Source of the DNA: Spirosoma radiotolerans
Lineage (GTDB): Bacteria > Bacteroidota > Bacteroidia > Cytophagales > Spirosomataceae
NCBI RefSeq assembly: GCF_000974425.1
Contig: NZ_CP010429.1
Span: 3,038,001 to 3,102,000, forward strand
DNA length: 64,000 nucleotides
Direction: 5' to 3'
The notes under the pieces are model-generated. The model was not told where the DNA came from. It worked only from the letters and a program-made list of their open reading frames with translations, and searched no databases. Below, piece after piece: positions 55,195-63,429 of this stretch. Position 1 is the first letter of the stretch; every line of letters begins with the position of its first letter. A program made the translations under genes and the position numbers.

Positions 55195-56487
55195 TCACTT
55201 CACGCCTTTCAACTGCCCAAGCAACCAGCTGTTCATCTTCTCGGTTTGTTCTGGAAACGTCCAGTGGCCGGTTTCCAGATAAAGTTCGAGTGTTTTTTTG
55301 CCTGGAATCAGGTTGTAAGCGGCATACATAGACGTGGGCGGACAGGTTTCATCATTGAAACCCCAGGAATAATAACCGGGTACGTTCACCTGACGGGCAA
55401 AGTTAACCACATCATAGTAGCCCGTTGTTTTAACCCGGTCGGGTTTATTATTGTAGGCCATATCATTGCCGGCAAACAGGTGGGGCCAGCCACCCGCCCG
55501 GCCATTCAGGTAACCGGTTACGTCGCACAAGGCCGGATAGTAAGCGCCTAGCCACTTTATTCGGCTGTCCAGACCAGCCGTAACGATGCTGAGCGCCCCG
55601 CCCTGGCTTCCGCCCGTAACAGCCATGTTCTGCCCATCGTATTGGGGCATACTCGCCAGAAAATCGACCGCCCGGACGCAACCCAGATACACCCGTTTGT
55701 AATAATACCGATCCCGGTCGTCCAGATTAGCGGCCGGGTAGCCATTGAGCGGACCCCGGCTGAGACTTTCATAAACCGCCGGCTCCATCGTTACCGGAAC
55801 GCCATGAATGCCCACTTCAAGGGTGATAAATCCCTTGTCGGCTTCAGCAATCATACCGTAATACGGGCGAACCCCCGCGCCGGGCACCCGCAGAATGGCA
55901 GGGTATTTTCCTTCTTTTTTGGGTACGCACAGAATCCCGTAAAATCGGGAGTTATTGACGTTTTGCAGGTTGAGATGATACACATTTGTCAGTTCAGTGC
56001 AGCGCTCGGGCAGCAGCGTCATGCGGGCATCCATGGGCACTTTTGCCAGGTCAGCTTTGGCATTATCCCAGAATGCCTTAAAATCTTCCGGGTTGGCAAC
56101 GGTCGGTTTGATGCTTTGGGGGTCAAACCCGGCGGTTGTCAGGCCCCGGTACTCTTTCCCGTCCACTTCAGCCGTAGCAATACACCGCAGGAAACCCGCC
56201 GTTTTCATCGTACCGGCATCCAGTGCCAGGGTTCCCTCCTTCAGCGTAACCGTTTCTTTTTTCGTGGGCGTCATCTTCTCCGGCCCTATTTCGTAGCGGA
56301 GTCTGGCTCCTTTCAGCAGCACATTATTCCGGTAAACCGAGATAGTCAGCTTGACTGGTTCGCCGGGTTTATACAGCCAGTCGGTATGATCGGGGGTGAC
56401 AATGACTTTAACGAGCCGCTCAACCGGTTGGGCCAGCACGTTGGTGACCCAAATCAGCAGCAGGCCAGGCAATAGTAGTTTTTTCAT
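55195..56487 (-). CDS. exported acetylxylan-esterase-like alpha/beta hydrolase
   Basis: 430 residues with a signal peptide (MKKLLLPGLLLIWVTNVLAQ). The N-terminal ~110 residues are an immunoglobulin-like beta domain. The catalytic domain resembles AXE1/cephalosporin-C deacetylases: YGILCVPKKEGKYPAILRVP, VTGGSQGGALSIVTAGLD with the nucleophile Ser, WGFNDETCPPTSMYAAYN with the Asp region, and YLETGHWTFPEQ with the His. It probably removes acetyl groups from plant polysaccharide in the periplasm, fitting a plant-associated life; the substrate is inferred. Confidence 0.88.
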   Translation of the reverse strand: MKKLLLPGLLLIWVTNVLAQPVERLVKVIVTPDHTDWLYKPGEPVKLTISVYRNNVLLKGARLRYEIGPEKMTPTKKETVTLKEGTLALDAGTMKTAGFLRCIATAEVDGKEYRGLTTAGFDPQSIKPTVANPEDFKAFWDNAKADLAKVPMDARMTLLPERCTELTNVYHLNLQNVNNSRFYGILCVPKKEGKYPAILRVPGAGVRPYYGMIAEADKGFITLEVGIHGVPVTMEPAVYESLSRGPLNGYPAANLDDRDRYYYKRVYLGCVRAVDFLASMPQYDGQNMAVTGGSQGGALSIVTAGLDSRIKWLGAYYPALCDVTGYLNGRAGGWPHLFAGNDMAYNNKPDRVKTTGYYDVVNFARQVNVPGYYSWGFNDETCPPTSMYAAYNLIPGKKTLELYLETGHWTFPEQTEKMNSWLLGQLKGVK

Positions 56488-56559
56488 GGATTTTAGAGCA
56501 ACATTTTGTTCTATAATCCAGACAAAGCACGTTTAGGCGGGTTTATAACTAAACAAATT

Positions 56560-57789
56560 TTACGCAACCCGCATCGGGGTTTGCTGCCCCCGACGAGTAG
56601 GCTGCAGGTTTACAATGCACCGGACGAGCAACGTCAGCGGGAATACCACGTCAAAGCCCCCCGGAATGTTCGACAGAAATATGCCGAGCGCAGCCAGAAT
56701 GGCCGTGAGGCTAAAATACAGCGTCCGACGCCGGGCCGTGGCGGTTGAGCCCGTCGCCCAGTAAATTAGGGGCAAATGCAGCGGCATCAGGTAGAGTAAG
56801 GTTGGGTTCCAGCCCGTAACACCATCATCTCGCATGATCCAGAGCAAGAGCAGAAACCAGCCCAGAAATCCCGACACCCCAAACAGGAGCCGGTCGAGCC
56901 AGCGGTCAACTTTCCCGGCACTCACATAACGCCGGATCGTAAAGAGGGCAATGACAACCCCCAGAACACCGAACACAACATTGGGGTCGAATAGCAGGGG
57001 CACTTGCTGACGAAACGTCTTCTGGCCCGAAAACAGTGTCTGTTCCCCCCGAACCAGTGGAATAAACTGCCCATTCGCCTGCCGTACTGTCGCACGGGCC
57101 AGTTGGTCATGTACCTGATCGGGCAAATACATAGCGCGCCAGCCATCGGTCTGCTCATCCGCCGGACGGCCAATGGCCAGGTTCATGCCTAACTGGTACC
57201 AGGGTTGCTCATTCAGGTAATCGTTCATCCAGTCGCGGTAAGATTTACCCGTCATGCGCGAACGCGAGGGAATCAGCAAACTATCGCCACAGGCGTTGGC
57301 AATCATATCGCGGGGACGAGTCGCGCAGTTGTCGTAGTAAAACTTATACCGGTATGTCCGGTTCTCGGGTAAGTAATTCTGTTCCAGCGCCGTAAACAAC
57401 CGTTGCCGCTGCGTGGGCGACAGGTTCAGGTACTGTTCCCGAATGCTTCGGTTTGTCTGCTGGTAATAGTACATCACCTGATACAGGTTGTGGACCGACA
57501 AAAAATAAGGCAACGTACCCCGCAAAAATTTCAGGATAAACGAATCGGCGTTATAATCGAAGCCACCATAACTGTAGTCCCGATCAAGCCCCAGCGCCGG
57601 ATCAACGAACCGTATTTCGGTATGCCCAAACGCTGAAGAGATGTCATCTGTGCCCGGCCCATACGTAATCAGGCTGACCTGAGCCGATGGGGAAAGGGTT
57701 TGGGCGAATGAGGAAGGCGGAACGAGAAAGGAGGAGAGAAGGATGAGCAGAAAGCTCAACAATCGGTTTAATCCAGGTTTTCTAGTCAT
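56560..57789 (-). CDS. DUF4105 membrane protein
   Basis: 409 residues from ATG 57789, which overlaps the rsmI stop by 8 bp. MTRKPGLNRLLSFLLILLSS is a signal peptide or anchor. Residues ~30-260 are the DUF4105 periplasmic domain: VSLITYGPGTDDISSAFGHT, FKFYYDNCATRPRDMI (Cys and Asn conserved) and LNEQPWYQLGMNLAIGRPAD. From ~280 there are four or five membrane helices. DUF4105 resembles NlpC/P60-type cysteine hydrolases in motif layout (Cys, His), but activity is not proven. Confidence 0.85.
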   Translation of the reverse strand: MTRKPGLNRLLSFLLILLSSFLVPPSSFAQTLSPSAQVSLITYGPGTDDISSAFGHTEIRFVDPALGLDRDYSYGGFDYNADSFILKFLRGTLPYFLSVHNLYQVMYYYQQTNRSIREQYLNLSPTQRQRLFTALEQNYLPENRTYRYKFYYDNCATRPRDMIANACGDSLLIPSRSRMTGKSYRDWMNDYLNEQPWYQLGMNLAIGRPADEQTDGWRAMYLPDQVHDQLARATVRQANGQFIPLVRGEQTLFSGQKTFRQQVPLLFDPNVVFGVLGVVIALFTIRRYVSAGKVDRWLDRLLFGVSGFLGWFLLLLWIMRDDGVTGWNPTLLYLMPLHLPLIYWATGSTATARRRTLYFSLTAILAALGIFLSNIPGGFDVVFPLTLLVRCIVNLQPTRRGQQTPMRVA

Positions 57790-58522
57790 CTTCGCCATCG
57801 TCTTCGTTGTCATCCGCATCGTTTTCATACACTCGTTTGGCTTTCCCACGACTGGGTTCTTTTCCCTGTACGCAAATGACAATTTCACCTTTTATCGTTT
57901 TTTGAGCAAAATAAGCAATTAGTTCGGACAATGGCCCGCGTTGATTTTCCTCAAATAATTTGGTCAGCTCGCGTGAGACGCTGGCGGGTCGTTCCGGCCC
58001 GAACACTTCCGTAAATTGCTGCAGGGTTTTAAGCAATCGATGGGGCGACTCATAAAACACCATGGTTCGTTCCTCCCCCGCCAGTTCGGCCAGCCGGGTC
58101 TGCCGCCCTTTTTTATGCGGCAGAAATCCCTCGAACGTAAAGCGGTCATTAGGCAGCCCTGAATTGACTAAAGCCGGAACAAAGGCCGTTGGACCGGGCA
58201 GGCACTCGACCGGAATGTCATTTTTGATACACTCCCGGACCAGCAGAAAGCCAGGATCAGAAATACCCGGCGTCCCTGCGTCTGAGACCAGAGCCAGCGT
58301 TTTGCCCTCTTTCATCTGATTCACCAGTCGCTGCACGGTCTGATGCTCATTGAAAATATGGTAACTGTGAAGCGGTTTGTTAATGGAAAGATGCCGCAAC
58401 AATACACCCGACGTCCGGGTATCTTCGGCCAGAATGGTATCGACACCTTGGAGGATTTTAATGGCCCGCAGGGTGATATCGTCAAGATTACCGATGGGAG
58501 TCGGCACGAGGTACAATTTCAT
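57782..58522 (-). CDS. rsmI: 16S rRNA (cytidine(1402)-2'-O)-methyltransferase
   Basis: 246 residues, tetrapyrrole-methylase fold. MKLYLVPTPIGNLDDITLRA, LAEDTRTSGVLLRHL, ALVSDAGTPGISDPGF and LPGPTAFVPALVNSGLPNDR are RsmI signatures. It methylates C1402 in the decoding site. The C-terminus is acidic (ENDADDNEDDGEDD), longer than usual. The DUF4105 start overlaps its stop, so the two are translationally coupled. Confidence 0.96.
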   Translation of the reverse strand: MKLYLVPTPIGNLDDITLRAIKILQGVDTILAEDTRTSGVLLRHLSINKPLHSYHIFNEHQTVQRLVNQMKEGKTLALVSDAGTPGISDPGFLLVRECIKNDIPVECLPGPTAFVPALVNSGLPNDRFTFEGFLPHKKGRQTRLAELAGEERTMVFYESPHRLLKTLQQFTEVFGPERPASVSRELTKLFEENQRGPLSELIAYFAQKTIKGEIVICVQGKEPSRGKAKRVYENDADDNEDDGEDD

Positions 58523-58533
58523 GCCGCAAGATA

Positions 58534-58631
58534 GTTTACAGTTTTCAGTTTACGGTTTGTAGCGGTCCCATACCCGGTTGGTGGACCGGGCCGGCAGACC
58601 AGTAAACCATAGCGATGAACCGCCATAAACA
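58534..58631. repeat. decayed heptad repeat after the pterin dehydratase gene
   Basis: The right part reads GTTTACA, GTTTTCA, GTTTACG, GTTTGTA on the plus strand from about 58534, the same 7-bp vocabulary as the 43923 element. The opposite arm (GTAAACC, CATAAAC) pairs only loosely. Confidence 0.5.
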
Positions 58632-58865
58632 TCAACTGAGTAGCTTATCAATGGCAGCGGCCAGTTGATGATCTTTTTGGGTTACCGTATTGCCTGCATC
58701 GTGGGTCGATAAGTTGATTGTTACCTGATTGTAGACGTTCGACCACCAGGGATGGTGATCCATTTTCTCCGCGACAAGCGCCACGCGGGTCATAAAGGCA
58801 AAAGCCTCACTGAAGTTAGCAAACTGAAAATCACGGGTAAGTTGGTTGTCCTTCTCCTGCCACAT
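58632..58865 (-). CDS. 4a-hydroxytetrahydrobiopterin dehydratase
   Basis: 77 residues, PCD/DCoH family. [20 protein letters not shown] and [20 protein letters not shown] hold the catalytic His-His-Pro and the later His/Asp. It recycles the pterin cofactor of aromatic amino-acid hydroxylases, though no hydroxylase is in the window. At 77 residues it is slightly short at the N-terminus compared with the ~95 of PhhB. Confidence 0.9.
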   Translation of the reverse strand: MWQEKDNQLTRDFQFANFSEAFAFMTRVALVAEKMDHHPWWSNVYNQVTINLSTHDAGNTVTQKDHQLAAAIDKLLS

Positions 58866-59095
58866 AAAAATTTGTCTTTACTGGTTTTGTTTCTACCAAC
58901 GCCCACATTACAGAAGTGTTTTAATCCTGAAAGCGCTTTATACGGCATAGATTACTTACGCCAGACAAGGTTACTCAATGCGTTTTAGCCGTCGTAAAAA
59001 AATATTTTCTGAAACAAGCATTTTTTAAGTTCAATTAAAAACTAAAATAATTCTATCTTCGTATATAATGGCAGGTATAGTTTTATGGGTGATTT

Positions 59096-59130
59096 ATACA
59101 AATACCGGGCAGATTGCCCGGTATTTGTAT
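59096..59130. repeat. orphan hairpin, perfect 16-bp arms
   Basis: ATACAAATACCGGGCA / TGCCCGGTATTTGTAT (59096-59111 / 59115-59130), 3-nt loop. No adjacent gene end explains it. A TATCTTCG sequence ~40 bp upstream resembles a weak promoter, so a short noncoding RNA ending here is possible. Confidence 0.6.
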
Positions 59131-59241
59131 TTATAGGCTATGAAGCTGTGTGGGGTTTTTACTTTACACGAGATGTATTATAAAAACACTCAAAAAAAAC
59201 CGGCACTTGTTTGATTTAGGTCAATGGATTGGCGGCCTTCT

Positions 59242-59333
59242 ATGCAGAACGTCAGCCATTCGAAGTCGAGCGCGACCCCGGCTCGATACCGTTTGCCCTG
59301 TACACACTTTCCAAACATGCTCAAGTGGCCGTA
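59242..59333 (-). pseudogene. decayed tRNA-Ser(GGA) copy
   Basis: Aligned with the intact gene 130 bp away, it keeps the anticodon loop and 3' anticodon arm (TTTGGAAAGTGTGTA), part of the variable arm (GGTATCGAG) and the T-loop TTCGAAT. The D-arm is mostly gone and both acceptor strands no longer pair. It probably arose by duplication. Confidence 0.7.
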
Positions 59334-59340
59334 TAAAAAA

Positions 59341-59368
59341 GAAGTCCGCCAATGAATTGGCGGACTTC
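59341..59368 (-). terminator. tRNA-Ser(GGA) terminator
   Basis: GAAGTCCGCCAAT / ATTGGCGGACTTC, perfect 13-bp arms, followed by six T on the minus strand, 5 nt after the tRNA 3' end. Confidence 0.85.
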
Positions 59369-59372
59369 TATG

Positions 59373-59459
59373 CAGAGAGGAAGAGATTCGAACTCTCGAT
59401 ACAGTTTCCCGCATACACACTTTCCAGGCGTGCTCCTTCAACCACTCGGACACCTCTCT
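59373..59459 (-). tRNA. tRNA-Ser (anticodon GGA)
   Basis: 87 nt. Acceptor AGAGAGG / CCTCTCT with discriminator G, anticodon loop in CCTGGAAAG, a long class II variable arm and T-loop TTCGAAT. CCA is not encoded. It lies head to tail with tRNA-Ser(CGA), each with its own terminator. Confidence 0.95.
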
Positions 59460-59465
59460 AAAAAC

Positions 59466-59493
59466 GAAGTCAGCAAGTTGGTTTGCTGACTTC
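59466..59493 (-). terminator. tRNA-Ser(CGA) terminator
   Basis: GAAGTCAGCAA / TTGCTGACTTC (59466-59476 / 59483-59493), then GTTTTT on the minus strand. Confidence 0.8.
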
Positions 59494-59496
59494 CGG

Positions 59497-59583
59497 CAGA
59501 GAGCGAGGGATTCGAACCCCCGGTACCCTTGCGAGTACTTCTGATTTCGAATCAGACCCATTCGACCACTCTGGCAGCTCTCT
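59497..59583 (-). tRNA. tRNA-Ser (anticodon CGA)
   Basis: 87 nt. Acceptor AGAGAGC / GCTCTCT with discriminator G, anticodon stem-loop CTGATTCGAAATCAG, long variable arm and T-loop TTCGAAT. No encoded CCA. Confidence 0.95.
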
Positions 59584-59665
59584 GTATCGTTTGGGAGTGC
59601 AAAGATGCACGATTGATGGTAGATACGCAATAATTATCACAAAAAAATACGGAACAACGACTGGC

Positions 59666-60751
59666 CTAAGCGGTCATTTCGCCACTAATTGACTGACTCA
59701 TCAGGGCTCGTAATCGAATTGGGTCGCGCTCCTGACCAAGCAATACCATGAGTTTAGTAATGGCGGCCTCGGTTGTAATGTCGGCTCCGCTGACCACACC
59801 AATCTGCAAAAGTTGTTTGCTGGTTTGGTATTGGCCCTGCGTCACCCGCCCGCCCTCGCACTGCGATACGTTGAAAATCAGGACGCCCCGATCAATGGCC
59901 TCCTTGAGAGTATCCAGAAACCAGGCATCCGTCGGGGCGTTGCCAGCTCCAAACGTTTCGAGCACCAAACCCCGCAGGTTACGGATATTGACAATGGATT
60001 CGACGACGGGCTGGGTGATACCGGGAAAAAGTTTGAGAATCGTCACATTCGTGTCGATTTCAGTGCGCAGGTGTAGAGTCTGATCCGGTTGATAAGCCCG
60101 AATGTACGGTCGGTTGTAGTCGATACTAACGCCAGCGTTGGCCAGATGTGGATAATTTTCGGACGCAAAGGCGTTGAACTGGACGCTCTCGTGCTTAGTG
60201 GATCGGTTACCGCGCAGCAGTAACGAGTTGAAGTACACGCAAACTTCCGGGACCATAGGTTTTCCCTCCCCCACGGCGGCCGAATCCACGGCGGCCGCAA
60301 TTTCGAGGGCGGTGATGAAATTTTCACGGGCATCACTGCGGGCTACTCCAATCGGCAGTTGGGCTCCGGTCAGAATAACAGGCTTCGATAAGCCAACCAG
60401 CATAAAACTCAGCGCCGACGCCGTATACGCCATTGTATCTGTGCCGTGAAGAATCACAAAGCTATCGTACTGGTCGTAGTTGGTCTGAATGATTTGCCCC
60501 AATTCGACCCATACGGCAGGTTTCATGTTCGAGGAATCAATAATTTCATTCAGGGTGATGAGGGTGATATCGAAATCCAGGCGGTTCAGTTCGGGTAGAC
60601 GCTCAGATACCCGGTCAAAATCAAAAGGCACGAGTTGGCTGGCTTTAGGGTCATATACCATTCCAAAGGTGCCGCCGGTATAGATAACCAGCACCGAGGC
60701 ACGGGAAGAAGTAGGTGAAACTGGGTTAATGTGAACCGTTTTGTAGGGCAT
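59666..60751 (-). CDS. ansA: type I asparaginase
   Basis: 361 residues. Hydrolyses L-asparagine to aspartate and ammonia in the cytosol. VLVIYTGGTFGMV holds the nucleophilic Thr; FVILHGTDTMAYTASALSFM carries the Thr-Asp pair of the second motif; VILTGAQLPIG and GLVLETFGAGNAPTD follow. No signal peptide, in line with the type I (low-affinity) class. ATG 60751. Confidence 0.95.
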   Translation of the reverse strand: MPYKTVHINPVSPTSSRASVLVIYTGGTFGMVYDPKASQLVPFDFDRVSERLPELNRLDFDITLITLNEIIDSSNMKPAVWVELGQIIQTNYDQYDSFVILHGTDTMAYTASALSFMLVGLSKPVILTGAQLPIGVARSDARENFITALEIAAAVDSAAVGEGKPMVPEVCVYFNSLLLRGNRSTKHESVQFNAFASENYPHLANAGVSIDYNRPYIRAYQPDQTLHLRTEIDTNVTILKLFPGITQPVVESIVNIRNLRGLVLETFGAGNAPTDAWFLDTLKEAIDRGVLIFNVSQCEGGRVTQGQYQTSKQLLQIGVVSGADITTEAAITKLMVLLGQERDPIRLRALMSQSISGEMTA

Positions 60752-60840
60752 GCTTGACTGGTTTTTCTGAAGAACCGAATCCTGCTTTTAGTCACCTTAG
60801 GGCTAGTAAACTTTCGATTCGGCTGTATTTTATGAAACAA

Positions 60841-61659
60841 TTAAGGCAGCAGGTTCGCGTATAAGGTTGGTAGCAGCGACAACGCGTTGGCGGTTGTATG
60901 GCGCGCCACATCATCCAGCGTAACCTGTTTCAAATCGGCAATGCGCTGCGCAATCAGCCGCAAATAAGACGGCTCATTTCGTTTACCTCGATACGGTACG
61001 GGCGCTAAATAAGGACTATCAGTTTCCAGAACAATATGTTCCAGACTGACGTGCGGCAGCACAGCGCCCAGTCCACCATTTTTAAAGGTAGACACGCCCC
61101 CTATGCCCAGCTTGAAGCCCAGATCGATGGCTCGGTTTGCTTCATCGAGGGTACCCACGAAACAGTGAAAAATTCCCGTCAGATTCTGCATTTCCGGGGC
61201 ACTTGTCCTTAGATTTTCAATCAGGTCAGCCGCTTCCGCAAAAGCATTTCGGTCATGACCCGACCGGGTATGCATAGACACGGGCAGGTTCCGTTCGGCT
61301 GCCCACCGAAGCTGGGTCTCAAAAGCAGTGAATTGCTGGTCAACAAAGGTCATATCCCAGTAAAAATCCAGACCAATTTCACCAACAGCCATGAACGCAT
61401 GGCGATCAAGATGGTCTTCTACAGCGGCCAGTTCCTCATTCACGGTAGCCGTCACATAGGCGGGGTGCAATCCCATCATGGGCAGACACCGCTCAGGATA
61501 TTGGTCGGCCAGCGCCATCATGCCCGGTATGGTTTCACGGGCGCAGTTGGGCATCCAGATTTGGCTAATTTGCTGCATTTCAGCCTGATGCAGTATTTTA
61601 TCCCGATCTTCGTCAAACTGCGGATCGTAAATATGGGCGTGGGTATCAATAAGAATCAT
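60841..61659 (-). CDS. tatD: TatD-family metal-dependent hydrolase
   Basis: 272 residues, TIM-barrel DNase/3'-5' exonuclease family. Metal ligands appear in order: DTHAHIYDPQF, GEIGLDFYWD, SMHTRSGH, IFHCFVGTLDEA and LETDSPYLAP. Proposed roles are DNA repair and RNA turnover. It follows the glycosyltransferase cluster by 13 bp and probably shares its transcript. Confidence 0.94.
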   Translation of the reverse strand: MILIDTHAHIYDPQFDEDRDKILHQAEMQQISQIWMPNCARETIPGMMALADQYPERCLPMMGLHPAYVTATVNEELAAVEDHLDRHAFMAVGEIGLDFYWDMTFVDQQFTAFETQLRWAAERNLPVSMHTRSGHDRNAFAEAADLIENLRTSAPEMQNLTGIFHCFVGTLDEANRAIDLGFKLGIGGVSTFKNGGLGAVLPHVSLEHIVLETDSPYLAPVPYRGKRNEPSYLRLIAQRIADLKQVTLDDVARHTTANALSLLPTLYANLLP

Positions 61660-61672
61660 TTGTTGTTTTCAG

Positions 61673-62704
61673 TTAGGTATACTGCCTCCCTTTCCACTCA
61701 ATGGGCGTGGGTAGCAGGTAAAAAACCACGGACAGAGGCCCGATAAGGAGTTGGTAAGGTTCAAAAAGCAACGCGAATAACCCTAAGTTGGTTTGCTTCA
61801 GGCGGCTCAAGCCAAACGAGAGTAGCATGGTCTGGATTAAAAGTTTGATCACATACAGGCCGATAGCCAGCTCAGGCGAAAAATACCCGATCAGCAGCAA
61901 AAGCGGCCCCACGAGATATTGGGTGTAGAGCGAAATGACCATCCAGTTGGGTAGATCCGTAGCGCCCCGCATCCACCGTTTGCGTTGCTGAAGAAAGGCT
62001 CGCAGGGTCGATACCGGCTTCGTTTCGGCCAGCACCTGTTCGTTCAGCAGGTTCCTGAAGCCGTATCCTTTCGAAACGATAGCCTGAAACAGGGTGTAGT
62101 CCTCCACCACCGAAAACGGCAACGATTCGTAGCCACCAACAGCCTCGTACCCGGCCCGGCTGACGGCCATGTTATTGCCCATGGCCGTGACCGGAATCCC
62201 GACCAGGCTAACCAGGTGGGTCAGCGTCAGATTGTAAAGCCAGTCGATGGTCTGAAGCCGTTGAAACAGGCCCGATCCCTTCGGAAGCGTAACCCCCGTC
62301 ACAATACCCCTTCGTTGAATAAACTGACGGCTCATTTCAGTTAGCCAGTTTACCGGAACCTGGGTATCGGCATCCGTGAAAAAGAACAGGGAGCCCCGCG
62401 CCTGCCTGGCCAGTTGCGCCAGCACGTTGGCCTTTCCCAGCAACCCTGTGCTGGATGGGGCAATATCAATCAGGTGAAAGGCCGGTTTGTCGGCAATGAA
62501 CTCCGCCACCCGCGTCCGGGTCTGGTCTGTGGACTGGTCGTTGCCAATCAGCACCTCGACGCGCTCGGGTGGATAATTGAGCTGGGTGATAGCCCGCAGG
62601 CAGTCCAGAATGGTATCCTCTTCGTTTCGGGCGGCAATCAGAATACTAACAAACGGGAAGTCTGGACCGGGTCGATCTCGGGCAGGCTCATCAATAACCG
62701 GCAT
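61673..62704 (-). CDS. membrane glycosyltransferase family 2
   Basis: 343 residues from ATG 62704, overlapping the deacetylase gene by 14 bp. FPFVSILIAARNEEDTILD opens a GT-A domain; GNDQSTDQTR and FFTDADTQVPVNWLTEM are the Asp motifs; VVEDYTLFQ and QQRKRWMRGA are the catalytic Glu-Asp and Q-x-x-R-W of processive synthases. C-terminal helices (~255-340) sit in the membrane. It may polymerise or extend a surface polysaccharide. A longer start at 62749 is also in frame. Confidence 0.88.
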   Translation of the reverse strand: MPVIDEPARDRPGPDFPFVSILIAARNEEDTILDCLRAITQLNYPPERVEVLIGNDQSTDQTRTRVAEFIADKPAFHLIDIAPSSTGLLGKANVLAQLARQARGSLFFFTDADTQVPVNWLTEMSRQFIQRRGIVTGVTLPKGSGLFQRLQTIDWLYNLTLTHLVSLVGIPVTAMGNNMAVSRAGYEAVGGYESLPFSVVEDYTLFQAIVSKGYGFRNLLNEQVLAETKPVSTLRAFLQQRKRWMRGATDLPNWMVISLYTQYLVGPLLLLIGYFSPELAIGLYVIKLLIQTMLLSFGLSRLKQTNLGLFALLFEPYQLLIGPLSVVFYLLPTPIEWKGRQYT

Positions 62705-63338
62705 AGACAGGTTGCGGAACAGCGCGGAATGAATAGCCCCGATTGGCAAAATAGGCCAGCATTCGGGGCAGCACGTAACGCATCGTCGGCCAGGCTTTCA
62801 GACTATCGTGAAACACCACAATAGAACCAGGCCGTGTGTACTGAATAGTTTTCCGGAGGCACACATCAGCGGGTAAACTACGGTCAAAATCACCCGTCAA
62901 AACGTCCCACATAACAATCGAATAGTGCTCAATAACCTCGGCCACCTGCGTCTTTTTTATACGCCCATAAGGCGGCCGAAACAGGGATGTTTCTACGTTT
63001 AGCTGATCCTGGCATTTTTGGATATTTTCCAGATAGGTTAGATCATCGGTCTTCCAGCCGTTGAGGTGGTTGAACGTGTGGTTTCCAACCATATGGCCAG
63101 CTTCCAGCACCTTAAACAGTATATCGGAGTGTTTCCGAACATTGTCGCCGATGCAGAAAAAGGTTGCCTGAGCGGCAAATTTATCCAGTTGTTCGAGAAC
63201 AAACTCCGTCACGTCGGGGATAGGCCCATCATCGAACGTCAGGTATATGGTCGGTTCAGCGGCTTCTTCGATCTTCCACCAGAACTCAGGGTATACCGTC
63301 CGGAGCAAAAAGTTAGACTTATGCAGAAAAAAAGACAA
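62691..63338 (-). CDS. polysaccharide deacetylase (NodB-like)
   Basis: 215 residues. Carbohydrate-esterase-4 motifs in order: IYLTFDDGPIP (catalytic Asp and metal Asp), GNHTFNHLNGW (metal His pair), LFRPPYGRIKK, VMWDVLTGDFD and IVVFHDS. It removes N- or O-acetyl groups from a glycan. There is no clear signal peptide. The frame starts with TTG at 63338; no ATG lies upstream in frame. The flanking glycosyltransferases suggest a poly-N-acetylhexosamine-like product, by inference. Confidence 0.88.
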   Translation of the reverse strand: MSFFLHKSNFLLRTVYPEFWWKIEEAAEPTIYLTFDDGPIPDVTEFVLEQLDKFAAQATFFCIGDNVRKHSDILFKVLEAGHMVGNHTFNHLNGWKTDDLTYLENIQKCQDQLNVETSLFRPPYGRIKKTQVAEVIEHYSIVMWDVLTGDFDRSLPADVCLRKTIQYTRPGSIVVFHDSLKAWPTMRYVLPRMLAYFANRGYSFRAVPQPVYAGY

Positions 63339-63429
63339 GATAATAAACGTTTTAGCTGCATAATGTATAGTATAGCCTATAGCATGTAATTGATTTACAA
63401 ATCCTATAAACTAGCCCTTACAGCATACA

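Larger units (their letters stand above)
58866..59372. other. 507-bp region with a hairpin and a decayed tRNA
   Basis: No protein gene is supported. It contains a perfect 16-bp-arm hairpin (59096-59130), a tRNA-Ser remnant (about 59242-59333) and the terminator of the intact tRNA-Ser(GGA). Confidence 0.6.

Noticed and set aside
59190..59630. 146-codon minus-strand frame over the tRNA genes
   Set aside because: It runs through two tRNA genes and a tRNA remnant.
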